From NCBI GenBank assembly GCA_950097015.1, contig CATNEN010000012.1, positions 1,915,501 to 1,979,500 on the forward strand: DNA of 64,000 bases, in the 5' to 3' direction. A program made the position numbers and the translations under genes. The DNA is from Macrostomum hystrix (lineage: Eukaryota; Platyhelminthes; Macrostomidae). This document shows positions 1-13,076 of the stretch, one piece after another. The notes under the pieces were generated by a model. The model worked only from the letters and a program-made list of their open reading frames with translations, was not told the DNA's origin and ran no database searches. The number at the start of each line of letters is the position of its first letter. Positions within the stretch are counted from its first letter, which is position 1.

Positions 1-498
1 CAGTGAGTGATATTAATAATCTAGCGATTAGGAGCCTTTGTTTTTACGAAATTTTAATTATTGCGATTCTTCAAGTTAAAAAAGTACGAATTTTAACGAG
101 ACCCTAAGTTAAAACAACTTATAGAACAAGCTATACAAATTTTTACTTATCTGCTCATTAATGCGTACACAAAAATTTTATTTCTAAAAAATATGCATCC
201 AGAAATTAATCTATTTTTATTAATTTGTGAAGAAACTTTTTGCCTCGACACCTATTGAGTCGTAAAACTATCCGGGCTCCGATTGTCAACATGCATTCGC
301 CATTACTCATGATTTCAAGAATTTCTTCGAACGAGTAGAAAACCGAAGGAAGATCAGATTGTAACTTGCTTCAACGCTCGAACAGAGTATCCTGCGCCAG
401 CGGCTAGTTTGATTGTCGGGTCACGTGATCCGCGACGAGAGCTACCGCCATCAGCTTATCCTCGACGTCCTGCCTGTTGTTGATCCTTTAGGGTCTTC
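1..498. other. non-coding flank, no gene seen
   Basis: AT-rich for the first 240 bases, then of mixed composition. I find no convincing exon, RNA gene or terminal repeat here. The minus-strand zinc-finger-like frame ends at its right edge. Confidence 0.5.
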
Positions 499-853
499 TC
501 AGACAGCGAAGGCTGCGAAGTGCGACAGAGAAAGTTTCTGCGGTGGAGCAGGCACCGGTGCTGGCTTATGACACGGATTGGCGCTCATGTGCCGCCGGAT
601 GTCCCAGTAGGAGACACCTTGAAGGTCGCAGGTGAGGCAGGCGAATGGTTTTTTGCCCCAGTGGACCAACAAGTGCTATTTGAGATAATCGTTATCGGCG
701 AACTCCCTAGAGCATAGAGCGCAGGGATTTGACCGGCCATTGTTTGATGATGAAGATCCGCCGACTGTTGAAGCCAGAGTGGTTGTAGCTGCCGGTGCAA
801 CCGCTGTTGCGGCCATGTCGGAGCCGGATGCCCCACGATCCAGGATTGCTGGA
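499..853 (-). pseudogene. C2H2 zinc-finger paralogue with nonsense codon in finger 1
   Basis: Read on the minus strand from the ATG at 814-816 this segment is collinear with the zinc-finger exon at 15596-16186. It has an alanine/threonine-rich start, a run of four serines, a first finger CALCSREFADNDYLK, then a TAG stop (676-678) exactly where the paralogue has arginine, then HLLVH. The second finger is complete (C-x2-C-x12-H-x6-H, from ACLTC to ANPCH). A TGA at 499-501 closes the frame. Upstream of the ATG the copy lacks most of the basic KKRK-containing part of the paralogue and loses its frame, but the sequence around the splice acceptor (about 853-860) is still recognisable. This is therefore a duplication of genomic DNA, not a processed copy. 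It is probably a pseudogene. A functional truncated protein starting after the stop is less likely. Confidence 0.75.
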
Positions 854-1534
854 CTGCGGAGAGCAAATTGATAAGAAAATGCAAGTACTCAAGCAGGCTT
901 TGCAGTACTGGTACAGAGCAGTGATGTAAAATAAGTTAGCCATTTTAATGGGTGATCACAATTGTGATTTTGGTACAATCCTGGTAAAATTAGTGTATTA
1001 ACTTCTTAATCGCCTTTTTATTCCCAAATGAACAGATTTCCATCCAGTTTAACCAAGTCTGCCAACAACTATCGAAATCTAATTGAAGCTAGTCTCGTGC
1101 CTTTGACAGTACTCGGCTAGATTTATAATATGTATTTGAAAAGAAAAACAACTCGACAGCACAAAAAAGGCCGAATCAAGTGCCAGCAGGAAATGCACTT
1201 CGAAATTCGAATTATGGTCTGACATGCGTTTGAGTCTGCCAGTGAAAGACATTGAGCGGTCCCGCGGGGCGGAATTGCTCAACAATCGCAGGAAACAAGA
1301 GACCTTAAAAGACTGGGCTCGCTGCAAAGTGACTAAAGCCCAACGACTATTGACGACTAGAGCCAGAGGATCAGCCCTTCAGTGGCTCCTAAGCAAAAGA
1401 CCTGACATCAACTATACAAAATAAGATCAGCTTAGTCAAAGCGAGATCAAGATCAAAGCGACAGTGGTCGCCAATCTTTTATAGCTCACTGGCGAAATAG
1501 AGAACCCAAAAGACGACAGTGGACAGCATGGACT
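854..1534. other. non-coding spacer, no gene seen
   Basis: Mixed composition. Short frames on both strands have no recognisable domain. The GA-rich minisatellite starts at its right edge. Confidence 0.4.
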
Positions 1535-2264
1535 GAGGAGAGATAAGATACGTCATAGATGAGATGTAGGAGAGATGAGATATAGGACAGATGAGATGTA
1601 GGAGAGATGAGATATAGGACAGATGAGATGTAGGAGAGATGAGATATAGGACAGATGAGATGTAGGAGATGAGATATAGGAGAGATGAGATGTAGGAGAG
1701 ATGTGAATGTTGGAGAGATGAGACACGGGCAGAGTTAAGAGGTAGGAGAGATGAGACACGGGCAGAGTTAAGAGGTAGGAGAGATGAGACACGGGAAGAG
1801 TTAAGAGGTAGGAGAGATGAGACACGGGAAGAGTTAAGAGGTAGGAGAGATGAGACACGGAGAGAGTTAAGAGGTAGGAGAGATGAGACACGGGGAGGTT
1901 TGATACGTTGGAGAGATGAGACACGGGAGAGATGAGACACGGGAGAGTTGAGACACGGGGAGAGATGAGACACGGGGAGAGATGAGACGTAGGAGAGATG
2001 AGACGTAGGAGAGATGAGACGTAGGAGAGATGAGACACGGGGAGAGATGAGACGTAGGAGAGATGAGACGTAGGAGAGATGAGACGTAGGAGAGATGAGA
2101 CGTAGGAGAGATGAGACGTAGGAGAGATGAGACACGGGGAGAGATGAGACGTAGGAGAGATGAGACGTAGGAGAGATGAGACACGGGGAGAGATGAGACG
2201 TAGGAGAGATGAGACGTAGGAGAGATGAGACGTAGGAGAGATGAGACGTAGGAGAGATGAGACG
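1535..2264. repeat. GA-rich minisatellite, irregular leading part
   Basis: Tandem 16-bp units built around GGAGAGATGAGAC, followed by a variable 3-4 bases such as GTA or ACGG. The left 150 bp use diverged units with ATATAGGACA. A segment around 1730-1890 uses longer units containing GAGTTAAGAGGTAGG. It merges without a break into the first 1,511-bp macro-unit. Because 16 is not a multiple of three and the unit has no stop, all reading frames stay open. Confidence 0.9.
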
Positions 2265-5200
2265 TAGGAGAGATGAGACGTAGGAGAGATGAGACGTAGG
2301 AGAGATGAGACGTAGGAGAGATGAGACACGGGGAGAGATGAGACGTAGGAGAGATGAGACACGGGCAGAGTTAAGAGGTAGGAGAGATGAGACACGGGAA
2401 GAGTTAAGAGGTAGGAGAGATGAGACACGGAGAGAGTTAAGAGGTAGGAGAGATGAGACACGGGAAGAGTTAAGAGGTAGGAGAGATGAGACACGGGGAG
2501 GTTTGATACGTTGGAGAGATGAGACACGGGAGAGATGAGACACGGGAGAGTTGAGACACGGGGAGAGATGAGACACGGGGAGAGATGAGACGTAGGAGAG
2601 ATGAGACGTAGGAGAGATGAGACGTAGGAGAGATGAGACGTAGGAGAGATGAGACGTAGGAGAGATGAGACGTAGGAGAGATGAGACACGGGGAGAGATG
2701 AGACGTAGGAGAGATGAGACACGGGCAGAGTTAAGAGGTAGGAGAGATGAGACACGGGAAGAGTTAAGAGGTAGGAGAGATGAGACACGGAGAGAGTTAA
2801 GAGGTAGGAGAGATGAGACACGGGAAGAGTTAAGAGGTAGGAGAGATGAGACACGGGGAGGTTTGATACGTTGGAGAGATGAGACACGGGAGAGATGAGA
2901 CACGGGAGAGTTGAGACACGGGGAGAGATGAGACACGGGGAGAGATGAGACGTAGGAGAGATGAGACGTAGGAGAGATGAGACGTAGGAGAGATGAGACT
3001 GAGGAGAGATGAGACGTAGGAGAGATGAGACGTAGGAGAGATGAGACGTAGGAGAGATGAGACGTAGGAGAGATGAGACGTAGGAGAGATGAGACGTAGG
3101 AGAGACGAGACTGAGGAGAGATGAGACACGGGAGAGACGAGACTGAGGAGAGATGAGACACGGGAGAGACGAGACTGAGGAGAGATGAGACACGGGAGAG
3201 ACGAGACAGCGGAGAGATGAGACACGGGAGAGACGAGACTGAGGAGAGATGAGACAGCGGAGAGATGAGACACGGGAGAGACGAGACTGAGGAGAGATGA
3301 GACAGCGGAGAGATGAGACACGGGAGAGATGAGACACGGGAGAGTTGAGACACGGGGAGAGAGGAGAGATGAGACACGGGGAGAGATGAGACGTAGGAGA
3401 GATGAGACGTAGGAGAGATGAGACTTTCTTAGTTGAGCCAATCCAATAGCGCTTGGCAACGGCTTTCTAAGACACCATCGGGCGATCTTCGTCACCTATG
3501 AGACGCTTGTCCGGATCCTAATGCTCAAGGCCGGGTTGGATATGCCAACGATGCCATCGCACTGACGAACTAATATCATTGTCCAATTGACGAGTGTGTT
3601 AACACCGAAGATTCGAAAATAATCATGCCTCGAATATTTAGACGAGAATGAGTCTCAAAAGCCTCTCGAAAGGTACACCGTGCATTCTCATTTTAAGCGC
3701 TGTTGATAGTCTCCTCCGCCTGAGAATACAAAACGAACACTGCTTTTAGTGAGGTATTGGTAAAAAATTGTTCTGTAGGAGAGATGAGACGTAGGAGAGA
3801 TGAGACGTAGGAGAGATGAGACGTAGGAGAGATGAGACACGGGGAGAGATGAGACGTAGGAGAGATGAGACACGGGCAGAGTTAAGAGGTAGGAGAGATG
3901 AGACACGGGAAGAGTTAAGAGGTAGGAGAGATGAGACACGGAGAGAGTTAAGAGGTAGGAGAGATGAGACACGGGAAGAGTTAAGAGGTAGGAGAGATGA
4001 GACACGGGGAGGTTTGATACGTTGGAGAGATGAGACACGGGAGAGATGAGACACGGGAGAGTTGAGACACGGGGAGAGATGAGACACGGGGAGAGATGAG
4101 ACGTAGGAGAGATGAGACGTAGGAGAGATGAGACGTAGGAGAGATGAGACGTAGGAGAGATGAGACGTAGGAGAGATGAGACGTAGGAGAGATGAGACAC
4201 GGGGAGAGATGAGACGTAGGAGAGATGAGACACGGGCAGAGTTAAGAGGTAGGAGAGATGAGACACGGGAAGAGTTAAGAGGTAGGAGAGATGAGACACG
4301 GAGAGAGTTAAGAGGTAGGAGAGATGAGACACGGGAAGAGTTAAGAGGTAGGAGAGATGAGACACGGGGAGGTTTGATACGTTGGAGAGATGAGACACGG
4401 GAGAGATGAGACACGGGAGAGTTGAGACACGGGGAGAGATGAGACACGGGGAGAGATGAGACGTAGGAGAGATGAGACGTAGGAGAGATGAGACGTAGGA
4501 GAGATGAGACTGAGGAGAGATGAGACGTAGGAGAGATGAGACGTAGGAGAGATGAGACGTAGGAGAGATGAGACGTAGGAGAGATGAGACGTAGGAGAGA
4601 TGAGACGTAGGAGAGACGAGACTGAGGAGAGATGAGACACGGGAGAGACGAGACTGAGGAGAGATGAGACACGGGAGAGACGAGACTGAGGAGAGATGAG
4701 ACACGGGAGAGACGAGACAGCGGAGAGATGAGACACGGGAGAGACGAGACTGAGGAGAGATGAGACAGCGGAGAGATGAGACACGGGAGAGACGAGACTG
4801 AGGAGAGATGAGACAGCGGAGAGATGAGACACGGGAGAGATGAGACACGGGAGAGTTGAGACACGGGGAGAGAGGAGAGATGAGACACGGGGAGAGATGA
4901 GACGTAGGAGAGATGAGACGTAGGAGAGATGAGACTTTCTTAGTTGAGCCAATCCAATAGCGCTTGGCAACGGCTTTCTAAGACACCATCGGGCGATCTT
5001 CGTCACCTATGAGACGCTTGTCCGGATCCTAATGCTCAAGGCCGGGTTGGATATGCCAACGATGCCATCGCACTGACGAACTAATATCATTGTCCAATTG
5101 ACGAGTGTGTTAACACCGAAGATTCGAAAATAATCATGCCTCGAATATTTAGACGAGAATGAGTCTCAAAAGCCTCTCGAAAGGTACACCGTGCATTCTC

Positions 5201-8200
5201 ATTTTAAGCGCTGTTGATAGTCTCCTCCGCCTGAGAATACAAAACGAACACTGCTTTTAGTGAGGTATTGGTAAAAAATTGTTCTGTAGGAGAGATGAGA
5301 CGTAGGAGAGATGAGACGTAGGAGAGATGAGACGTAGGAGAGATGAGACACGGGGAGAGATGAGACGTAGGAGAGATGAGACACGGGCAGAGTTAAGAGG
5401 TAGGAGAGATGAGACACGGGAAGAGTTAAGAGGTAGGAGAGATGAGACACGGAGAGAGTTAAGAGGTAGGAGAGATGAGACACGGGAAGAGTTAAGAGGT
5501 AGGAGAGATGAGACACGGGGAGGTTTGATACGTTGGAGAGATGAGACACGGGAGAGATGAGACACGGGAGAGTTGAGACACGGGGAGAGATGAGACACGG
5601 GGAGAGATGAGACGTAGGAGAGATGAGACGTAGGAGAGATGAGACGTAGGAGAGATGAGACGTAGGAGAGATGAGACGTAGGAGAGATGAGACGTAGGAG
5701 AGATGAGACACGGGGAGAGATGAGACGTAGGAGAGATGAGACACGGGCAGAGTTAAGAGGTAGGAGAGATGAGACACGGGAAGAGTTAAGAGGTAGGAGA
5801 GATGAGACACGGAGAGAGTTAAGAGGTAGGAGAGATGAGACACGGGAAGAGTTAAGAGGTAGGAGAGATGAGACACGGGGAGGTTTGATACGTTGGAGAG
5901 ATGAGACACGGGAGAGATGAGACACGGGAGAGTTGAGACACGGGGAGAGATGAGACACGGGGAGAGATGAGACGTAGGAGAGATGAGACGTAGGAGAGAT
6001 GAGACGTAGGAGAGATGAGACTGAGGAGAGATGAGACGTAGGAGAGATGAGACGTAGGAGAGATGAGACGTAGGAGAGATGAGACGTAGGAGAGATGAGA
6101 CGTAGGAGAGATGAGACGTAGGAGAGACGAGACTGAGGAGAGATGAGACACGGGAGAGACGAGACTGAGGAGAGATGAGACACGGGAGAGACGAGACTGA
6201 GGAGAGATGAGACACGGGAGAGACGAGACAGCGGAGAGATGAGACACGGGAGAGACGAGACTGAGGAGAGATGAGACAGCGGAGAGATGAGACACGGGAG
6301 AGACGAGACTGAGGAGAGATGAGACAGCGGAGAGATGAGACACGGGAGAGATGAGACACGGGAGAGTTGAGACACGGGGAGAGAGGAGAGATGAGACACG
6401 GGGAGAGATGAGACGTAGGAGAGATGAGACGTAGGAGAGATGAGACTTTCTTAGTTGAGCCAATCCAATAGCGCTTGGCAACGGCTTTCTAAGACACCAT
6501 CGGGCGATCTTCGTCACCTATGAGACGCTTGTCCGGATCCTAATGCTCAAGGCCGGGTTGGATATGCCAACGATGCCATCGCACTGACGAACTAATATCA
6601 TTGTCCAATTGACGAGTGTGTTAACACCGAAGATTCGAAAATAATCATGCCTCGAATATTTAGACGAGAATGAGTCTCAAAAGCCTCTCGAAAGGTACAC
6701 CGTGCATTCTCATTTTAAGCGCTGTTGATAGTCTCCTCCGCCTGAGAATACAAAACGAACACTGCTTTTAGTGAGGTATTGGTAAAAAATTGTTCTGTAG
6801 GAGAGATGAGACGTAGGAGAGATGAGACGTAGGAGAGATGAGACGTAGGAGAGATGAGACACGGGGAGAGATGAGACGTAGGAGAGATGAGACACGGGCA
6901 GAGTTAAGAGGTAGGAGAGATGAGACACGGGAAGAGTTAAGAGGTAGGAGAGATGAGACACGGAGAGAGTTAAGAGGTAGGAGAGATGAGACACGGGAAG
7001 AGTTAAGAGGTAGGAGAGATGAGACACGGGGAGGTTTGATACGTTGGAGAGATGAGACACGGGAGAGATGAGACACGGGAGAGTTGAGACACGGGGAGAG
7101 ATGAGACACGGGGAGAGATGAGACGTAGGAGAGATGAGACGTAGGAGAGATGAGACGTAGGAGAGATGAGACGTAGGAGAGATGAGACGTAGGAGAGATG
7201 AGACGTAGGAGAGATGAGACACGGGGAGAGATGAGACGTAGGAGAGATGAGACACGGGCAGAGTTAAGAGGTAGGAGAGATGAGACACGGGAAGAGTTAA
7301 GAGGTAGGAGAGATGAGACACGGAGAGAGTTAAGAGGTAGGAGAGATGAGACACGGGAAGAGTTAAGAGGTAGGAGAGATGAGACACGGGGAGGTTTGAT
7401 ACGTTGGAGAGATGAGACACGGGAGAGATGAGACACGGGAGAGTTGAGACACGGGGAGAGATGAGACACGGGGAGAGATGAGACGTAGGAGAGATGAGAC
7501 GTAGGAGAGATGAGACGTAGGAGAGATGAGACTGAGGAGAGATGAGACGTAGGAGAGATGAGACGTAGGAGAGATGAGACGTAGGAGAGATGAGACGTAG
7601 GAGAGATGAGACGTAGGAGAGATGAGACGTAGGAGAGACGAGACTGAGGAGAGATGAGACACGGGAGAGACGAGACTGAGGAGAGATGAGACACGGGAGA
7701 GACGAGACTGAGGAGAGATGAGACACGGGAGAGACGAGACAGCGGAGAGATGAGACACGGGAGAGACGAGACTGAGGAGAGATGAGACAGCGGAGAGATG
7801 AGACACGGGAGAGACGAGACTGAGGAGAGATGAGACAGCGGAGAGATGAGACACGGGAGAGATGAGACACGGGAGAGTTGAGACACGGGGAGAGAGGAGA
7901 GATGAGACACGGGGAGAGATGAGACGTAGGAGAGATGAGACGTAGGAGAGATGAGACTTTCTTAGTTGAGCCAATCCAATAGCGCTTGGCAACGGCTTTC
8001 TAAGACACCATCGGGCGATCTTCGTCACCTATGAGACGCTTGTCCGGATCCTAATGCTCAAGGCCGGGTTGGATATGCCAACGATGCCATCGCACTGACG
8101 AACTAATATCATTGTCCAATTGACGAGTGTGTTAACACCGAAGATTCGAAAATAATCATGCCTCGAATATTTAGACGAGAATGAGTCTCAAAAGCCTCTC

Positions 8201-11200
8201 GAAAGGTACACCGTGCATTCTCATTTTAAGCGCTGTTGATAGTCTCCTCCGCCTGAGAATACAAAACGAACACTGCTTTTAGTGAGGTATTGGTAAAAAA
8301 TTGTTCTGTAGGAGAGATGAGACGTAGGAGAGATGAGACGTAGGAGAGATGAGACGTAGGAGAGATGAGACACGGGGAGAGATGAGACGTAGGAGAGATG
8401 AGACACGGGCAGAGTTAAGAGGTAGGAGAGATGAGACACGGGAAGAGTTAAGAGGTAGGAGAGATGAGACACGGAGAGAGTTAAGAGGTAGGAGAGATGA
8501 GACACGGGAAGAGTTAAGAGGTAGGAGAGATGAGACACGGGGAGGTTTGATACGTTGGAGAGATGAGACACGGGAGAGATGAGACACGGGAGAGTTGAGA
8601 CACGGGGAGAGATGAGACACGGGGAGAGATGAGACGTAGGAGAGATGAGACGTAGGAGAGATGAGACGTAGGAGAGATGAGACGTAGGAGAGATGAGACG
8701 TAGGAGAGATGAGACGTAGGAGAGATGAGACACGGGGAGAGATGAGACGTAGGAGAGATGAGACACGGGCAGAGTTAAGAGGTAGGAGAGATGAGACACG
8801 GGAAGAGTTAAGAGGTAGGAGAGATGAGACACGGAGAGAGTTAAGAGGTAGGAGAGATGAGACACGGGAAGAGTTAAGAGGTAGGAGAGATGAGACACGG
8901 GGAGGTTTGATACGTTGGAGAGATGAGACACGGGAGAGATGAGACACGGGAGAGTTGAGACACGGGGAGAGATGAGACACGGGGAGAGATGAGACGTAGG
9001 AGAGATGAGACGTAGGAGAGATGAGACGTAGGAGAGATGAGACTGAGGAGAGATGAGACGTAGGAGAGATGAGACGTAGGAGAGATGAGACGTAGGAGAG
9101 ATGAGACGTAGGAGAGATGAGACGTAGGAGAGATGAGACGTAGGAGAGACGAGACTGAGGAGAGATGAGACACGGGAGAGACGAGACTGAGGAGAGATGA
9201 GACACGGGAGAGACGAGACTGAGGAGAGATGAGACACGGGAGAGACGAGACAGCGGAGAGATGAGACACGGGAGAGACGAGACTGAGGAGAGATGAGACA
9301 GCGGAGAGATGAGACACGGGAGAGACGAGACTGAGGAGAGATGAGACAGCGGAGAGATGAGACACGGGAGAGATGAGACACGGGAGAGTTGAGACACGGG
9401 GAGAGAGGAGAGATGAGACACGGGGAGAGATGAGACGTAGGAGAGATGAGACGTAGGAGAGATGAGACTTTCTTAGTTGAGCCAATCCAATAGCGCTTGG
9501 CAACGGCTTTCTAAGACACCATCGGGCGATCTTCGTCACCTATGAGACGCTTGTCCGGATCCTAATGCTCAAGGCCGGGTTGGATATGCCAACGATGCCA
9601 TCGCACTGACGAACTAATATCATTGTCCAATTGACGAGTGTGTTAACACCGAAGATTCGAAAATAATCATGCCTCGAATATTTAGACGAGAATGAGTCTC
9701 AAAAGCCTCTCGAAAGGTACACCGTGCATTCTCATTTTAAGCGCTGTTGATAGTCTCCTCCGCCTGAGAATACAAAACGAACACTGCTTTTAGTGAGGTA
9801 TTGGTAAAAAATTGTTCTGTAGGAGAGATGAGACGTAGGAGAGATGAGACGTAGGAGAGATGAGACGTAGGAGAGATGAGACACGGGGAGAGATGAGACG
9901 TAGGAGAGATGAGACACGGGCAGAGTTAAGAGGTAGGAGAGATGAGACACGGGAAGAGTTAAGAGGTAGGAGAGATGAGACACGGAGAGAGTTAAGAGGT
10001 AGGAGAGATGAGACACGGGAAGAGTTAAGAGGTAGGAGAGATGAGACACGGGGAGGTTTGATACGTTGGAGAGATGAGACACGGGAGAGATGAGACACGG
10101 GAGAGTTGAGACACGGGGAGAGATGAGACACGGGGAGAGATGAGACGTAGGAGAGATGAGACGTAGGAGAGATGAGACGTAGGAGAGATGAGACGTAGGA
10201 GAGATGAGACGTAGGAGAGATGAGACGTAGGAGAGATGAGACACGGGGAGAGATGAGACGTAGGAGAGATGAGACACGGGCAGAGTTAAGAGGTAGGAGA
10301 GATGAGACACGGGAAGAGTTAAGAGGTAGGAGAGATGAGACACGGAGAGAGTTAAGAGGTAGGAGAGATGAGACACGGGAAGAGTTAAGAGGTAGGAGAG
10401 ATGAGACACGGGGAGGTTTGATACGTTGGAGAGATGAGACACGGGAGAGATGAGACACGGGAGAGTTGAGACACGGGGAGAGATGAGACACGGGGAGAGA
10501 TGAGACGTAGGAGAGATGAGACGTAGGAGAGATGAGACGTAGGAGAGATGAGACTGAGGAGAGATGAGACGTAGGAGAGATGAGACGTAGGAGAGATGAG
10601 ACGTAGGAGAGATGAGACGTAGGAGAGATGAGACGTAGGAGAGATGAGACGTAGGAGAGACGAGACTGAGGAGAGATGAGACACGGGAGAGACGAGACTG
10701 AGGAGAGATGAGACACGGGAGAGACGAGACTGAGGAGAGATGAGACACGGGAGAGACGAGACAGCGGAGAGATGAGACACGGGAGAGACGAGACTGAGGA
10801 GAGATGAGACAGCGGAGAGATGAGACACGGGAGAGACGAGACTGAGGAGAGATGAGACAGCGGAGAGATGAGACACGGGAGAGATGAGACACGGGAGAGT
10901 TGAGACACGGGGAGAGAGGAGAGATGAGACACGGGGAGAGATGAGACGTAGGAGAGATGAGACGTAGGAGAGATGAGACTTTCTTAGTTGAGCCAATCCA
11001 ATAGCGCTTGGCAACGGCTTTCTAAGACACCATCGGGCGATCTTCGTCACCTATGAGACGCTTGTCCGGATCCTAATGCTCAAGGCCGGGTTGGATATGC
11101 CAACGATGCCATCGCACTGACGAACTAATATCATTGTCCAATTGACGAGTGTGTTAACACCGAAGATTCGAAAATAATCATGCCTCGAATATTTAGACGA

Positions 11201-12841
11201 GAATGAGTCTCAAAAGCCTCTCGAAAGGTACACCGTGCATTCTCATTTTAAGCGCTGTTGATAGTCTCCTCCGCCTGAGAATACAAAACGAACACTGCTT
11301 TTAGTGAGGTATTGGTAAAAAATTGTTCTGTAGGAGAGATGAGACGTAGGAGAGATGAGACGTAGGAGAGATGAGACGTAGGAGAGATGAGACACGGGGA
11401 GAGATGAGACGTAGGAGAGATGAGACACGGGCAGAGTTAAGAGGTAGGAGAGATGAGACACGGGAAGAGTTAAGAGGTAGGAGAGATGAGACACGGAGAG
11501 AGTTAAGAGGTAGGAGAGATGAGACACGGGAAGAGTTAAGAGGTAGGAGAGATGAGACACGGGGAGGTTTGATACGTTGGAGAGATGAGACACGGGAGAG
11601 ATGAGACACGGGAGAGTTGAGACACGGGGAGAGATGAGACACGGGGAGAGATGAGACGTAGGAGAGATGAGACGTAGGAGAGATGAGACGTAGGAGAGAT
11701 GAGACGTAGGAGAGATGAGACGTAGGAGAGATGAGACGTAGGAGAGATGAGACACGGGGAGAGATGAGACGTAGGAGAGATGAGACACGGGCAGAGTTAA
11801 GAGGTAGGAGAGATGAGACACGGGAAGAGTTAAGAGGTAGGAGAGATGAGACACGGAGAGAGTTAAGAGGTAGGAGAGATGAGACACGGGAAGAGTTAAG
11901 AGGTAGGAGAGATGAGACACGGGGAGGTTTGATACGTTGGAGAGATGAGACACGGGAGAGATGAGACACGGGAGAGTTGAGACACGGGGAGAGATGAGAC
12001 ACGGGGAGAGATGAGACGTAGGAGAGATGAGACGTAGGAGAGATGAGACGTAGGAGAGATGAGACTGAGGAGAGATGAGACGTAGGAGAGATGAGACGTA
12101 GGAGAGATGAGACGTAGGAGAGATGAGACGTAGGAGAGATGAGACGTAGGAGAGATGAGACGTAGGAGAGACGAGACTGAGGAGAGATGAGACACGGGAG
12201 AGACGAGACTGAGGAGAGATGAGACACGGGAGAGACGAGACTGAGGAGAGATGAGACACGGGAGAGACGAGACAGCGGAGAGATGAGACACGGGAGAGAC
12301 GAGACTGAGGAGAGATGAGACAGCGGAGAGATGAGACACGGGAGAGACGAGACTGAGGAGAGATGAGACAGCGGAGAGATGAGACACGGGAGAGATGAGA
12401 CACGGGAGAGTTGAGACACGGGGAGAGAGGAGAGATGAGACACGGGGAGAGATGAGACGTAGGAGAGATGAGACGTAGGAGAGATGAGACTTTCTTAGTT
12501 GAGCCAATCCAATAGCGCTTGGCAACGGCTTTCTAAGACACCATCGGGCGATCTTCGTCACCTATGAGACGCTTGTCCGGATCCTAATGCTCAAGGCCGG
12601 GTTGGATATGCCAACGATGCCATCGCACTGACGAACTAATATCATTGTCCAATTGACGAGTGTGTTAACACCGAAGATTCGAAAATAATCATGCCTCGAA
12701 TATTTAGACGAGAATGAGTCTCAAAAGCCTCTCGAAAGGTACACCGTGCATTCTCATTTTAAGCGCTGTTGATAGTCTCCTCCGCCTGAGAATACAAAAC
12801 GAACACTGCTTTTAGTGAGGTATTGGTAAAAAATTGTTCTG
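2265..12841. repeat. seven-copy tandem array of a 1,511-bp composite unit
   Basis: Units run 2265-3775, 3776-5286, 5287-6797, 6798-8308, 8309-9819, 9820-11330 and 11331-12841. Each has about 1,160 bp of GGAGAGATGAGAC-type minisatellite and then about 351 bp of non-repetitive sequence (first copy 3425-3775, from TTTCTTAGTTGAGCC to AAATTGTTCTG). Inside each minisatellite block a 360-bp segment is itself duplicated; the same 77-codon frame starts at 2305 and at 2665. Frames have the same lengths and translations in every copy, and I see no differences by eye. This indicates very recent expansion, strong homogenisation or an assembly effect. The 351-bp part has no open frame of note and no terminal inverted repeat that I can see. 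Confidence 0.95.
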
Positions 12842-13076
12842 ACTATAGGTTAACAATAGGAGAAATAGAATAGAAATTTTTAATTGCTGTAAAATTATAT
12901 TTTTTTTATATTTAGTCTTTAACGTTCATAGCCTTAGTTTATTAAATATCAAAACTTTAACACAGATAAATGATCAACAACAGCGTATATTTACATAGGT
13001 AGCGAGCCGCGTCACTTCAGGTAGACACGAAATGATTTATTATGTCAAAATGAATTCAACAAAGCTTTTAGCATGC

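Noticed and set aside
3425-3775. The 351-bp segment of the macro-unit as a further decayed zinc-finger copy
   Set aside because: It shares only GCTTGGCAACGG and a short GCCAACRATGCCA-like stretch with the exon near 16130-16170, at different spacing; too weak to claim.
1479-12561. Ser/Leu/Val/Pro-rich frames of 221-632 codons and repeated 77-codon frames
   Set aside because: They are products of the 16-bp stop-free minisatellite, recur identically every 1,511 bp and have no domain or splice context.
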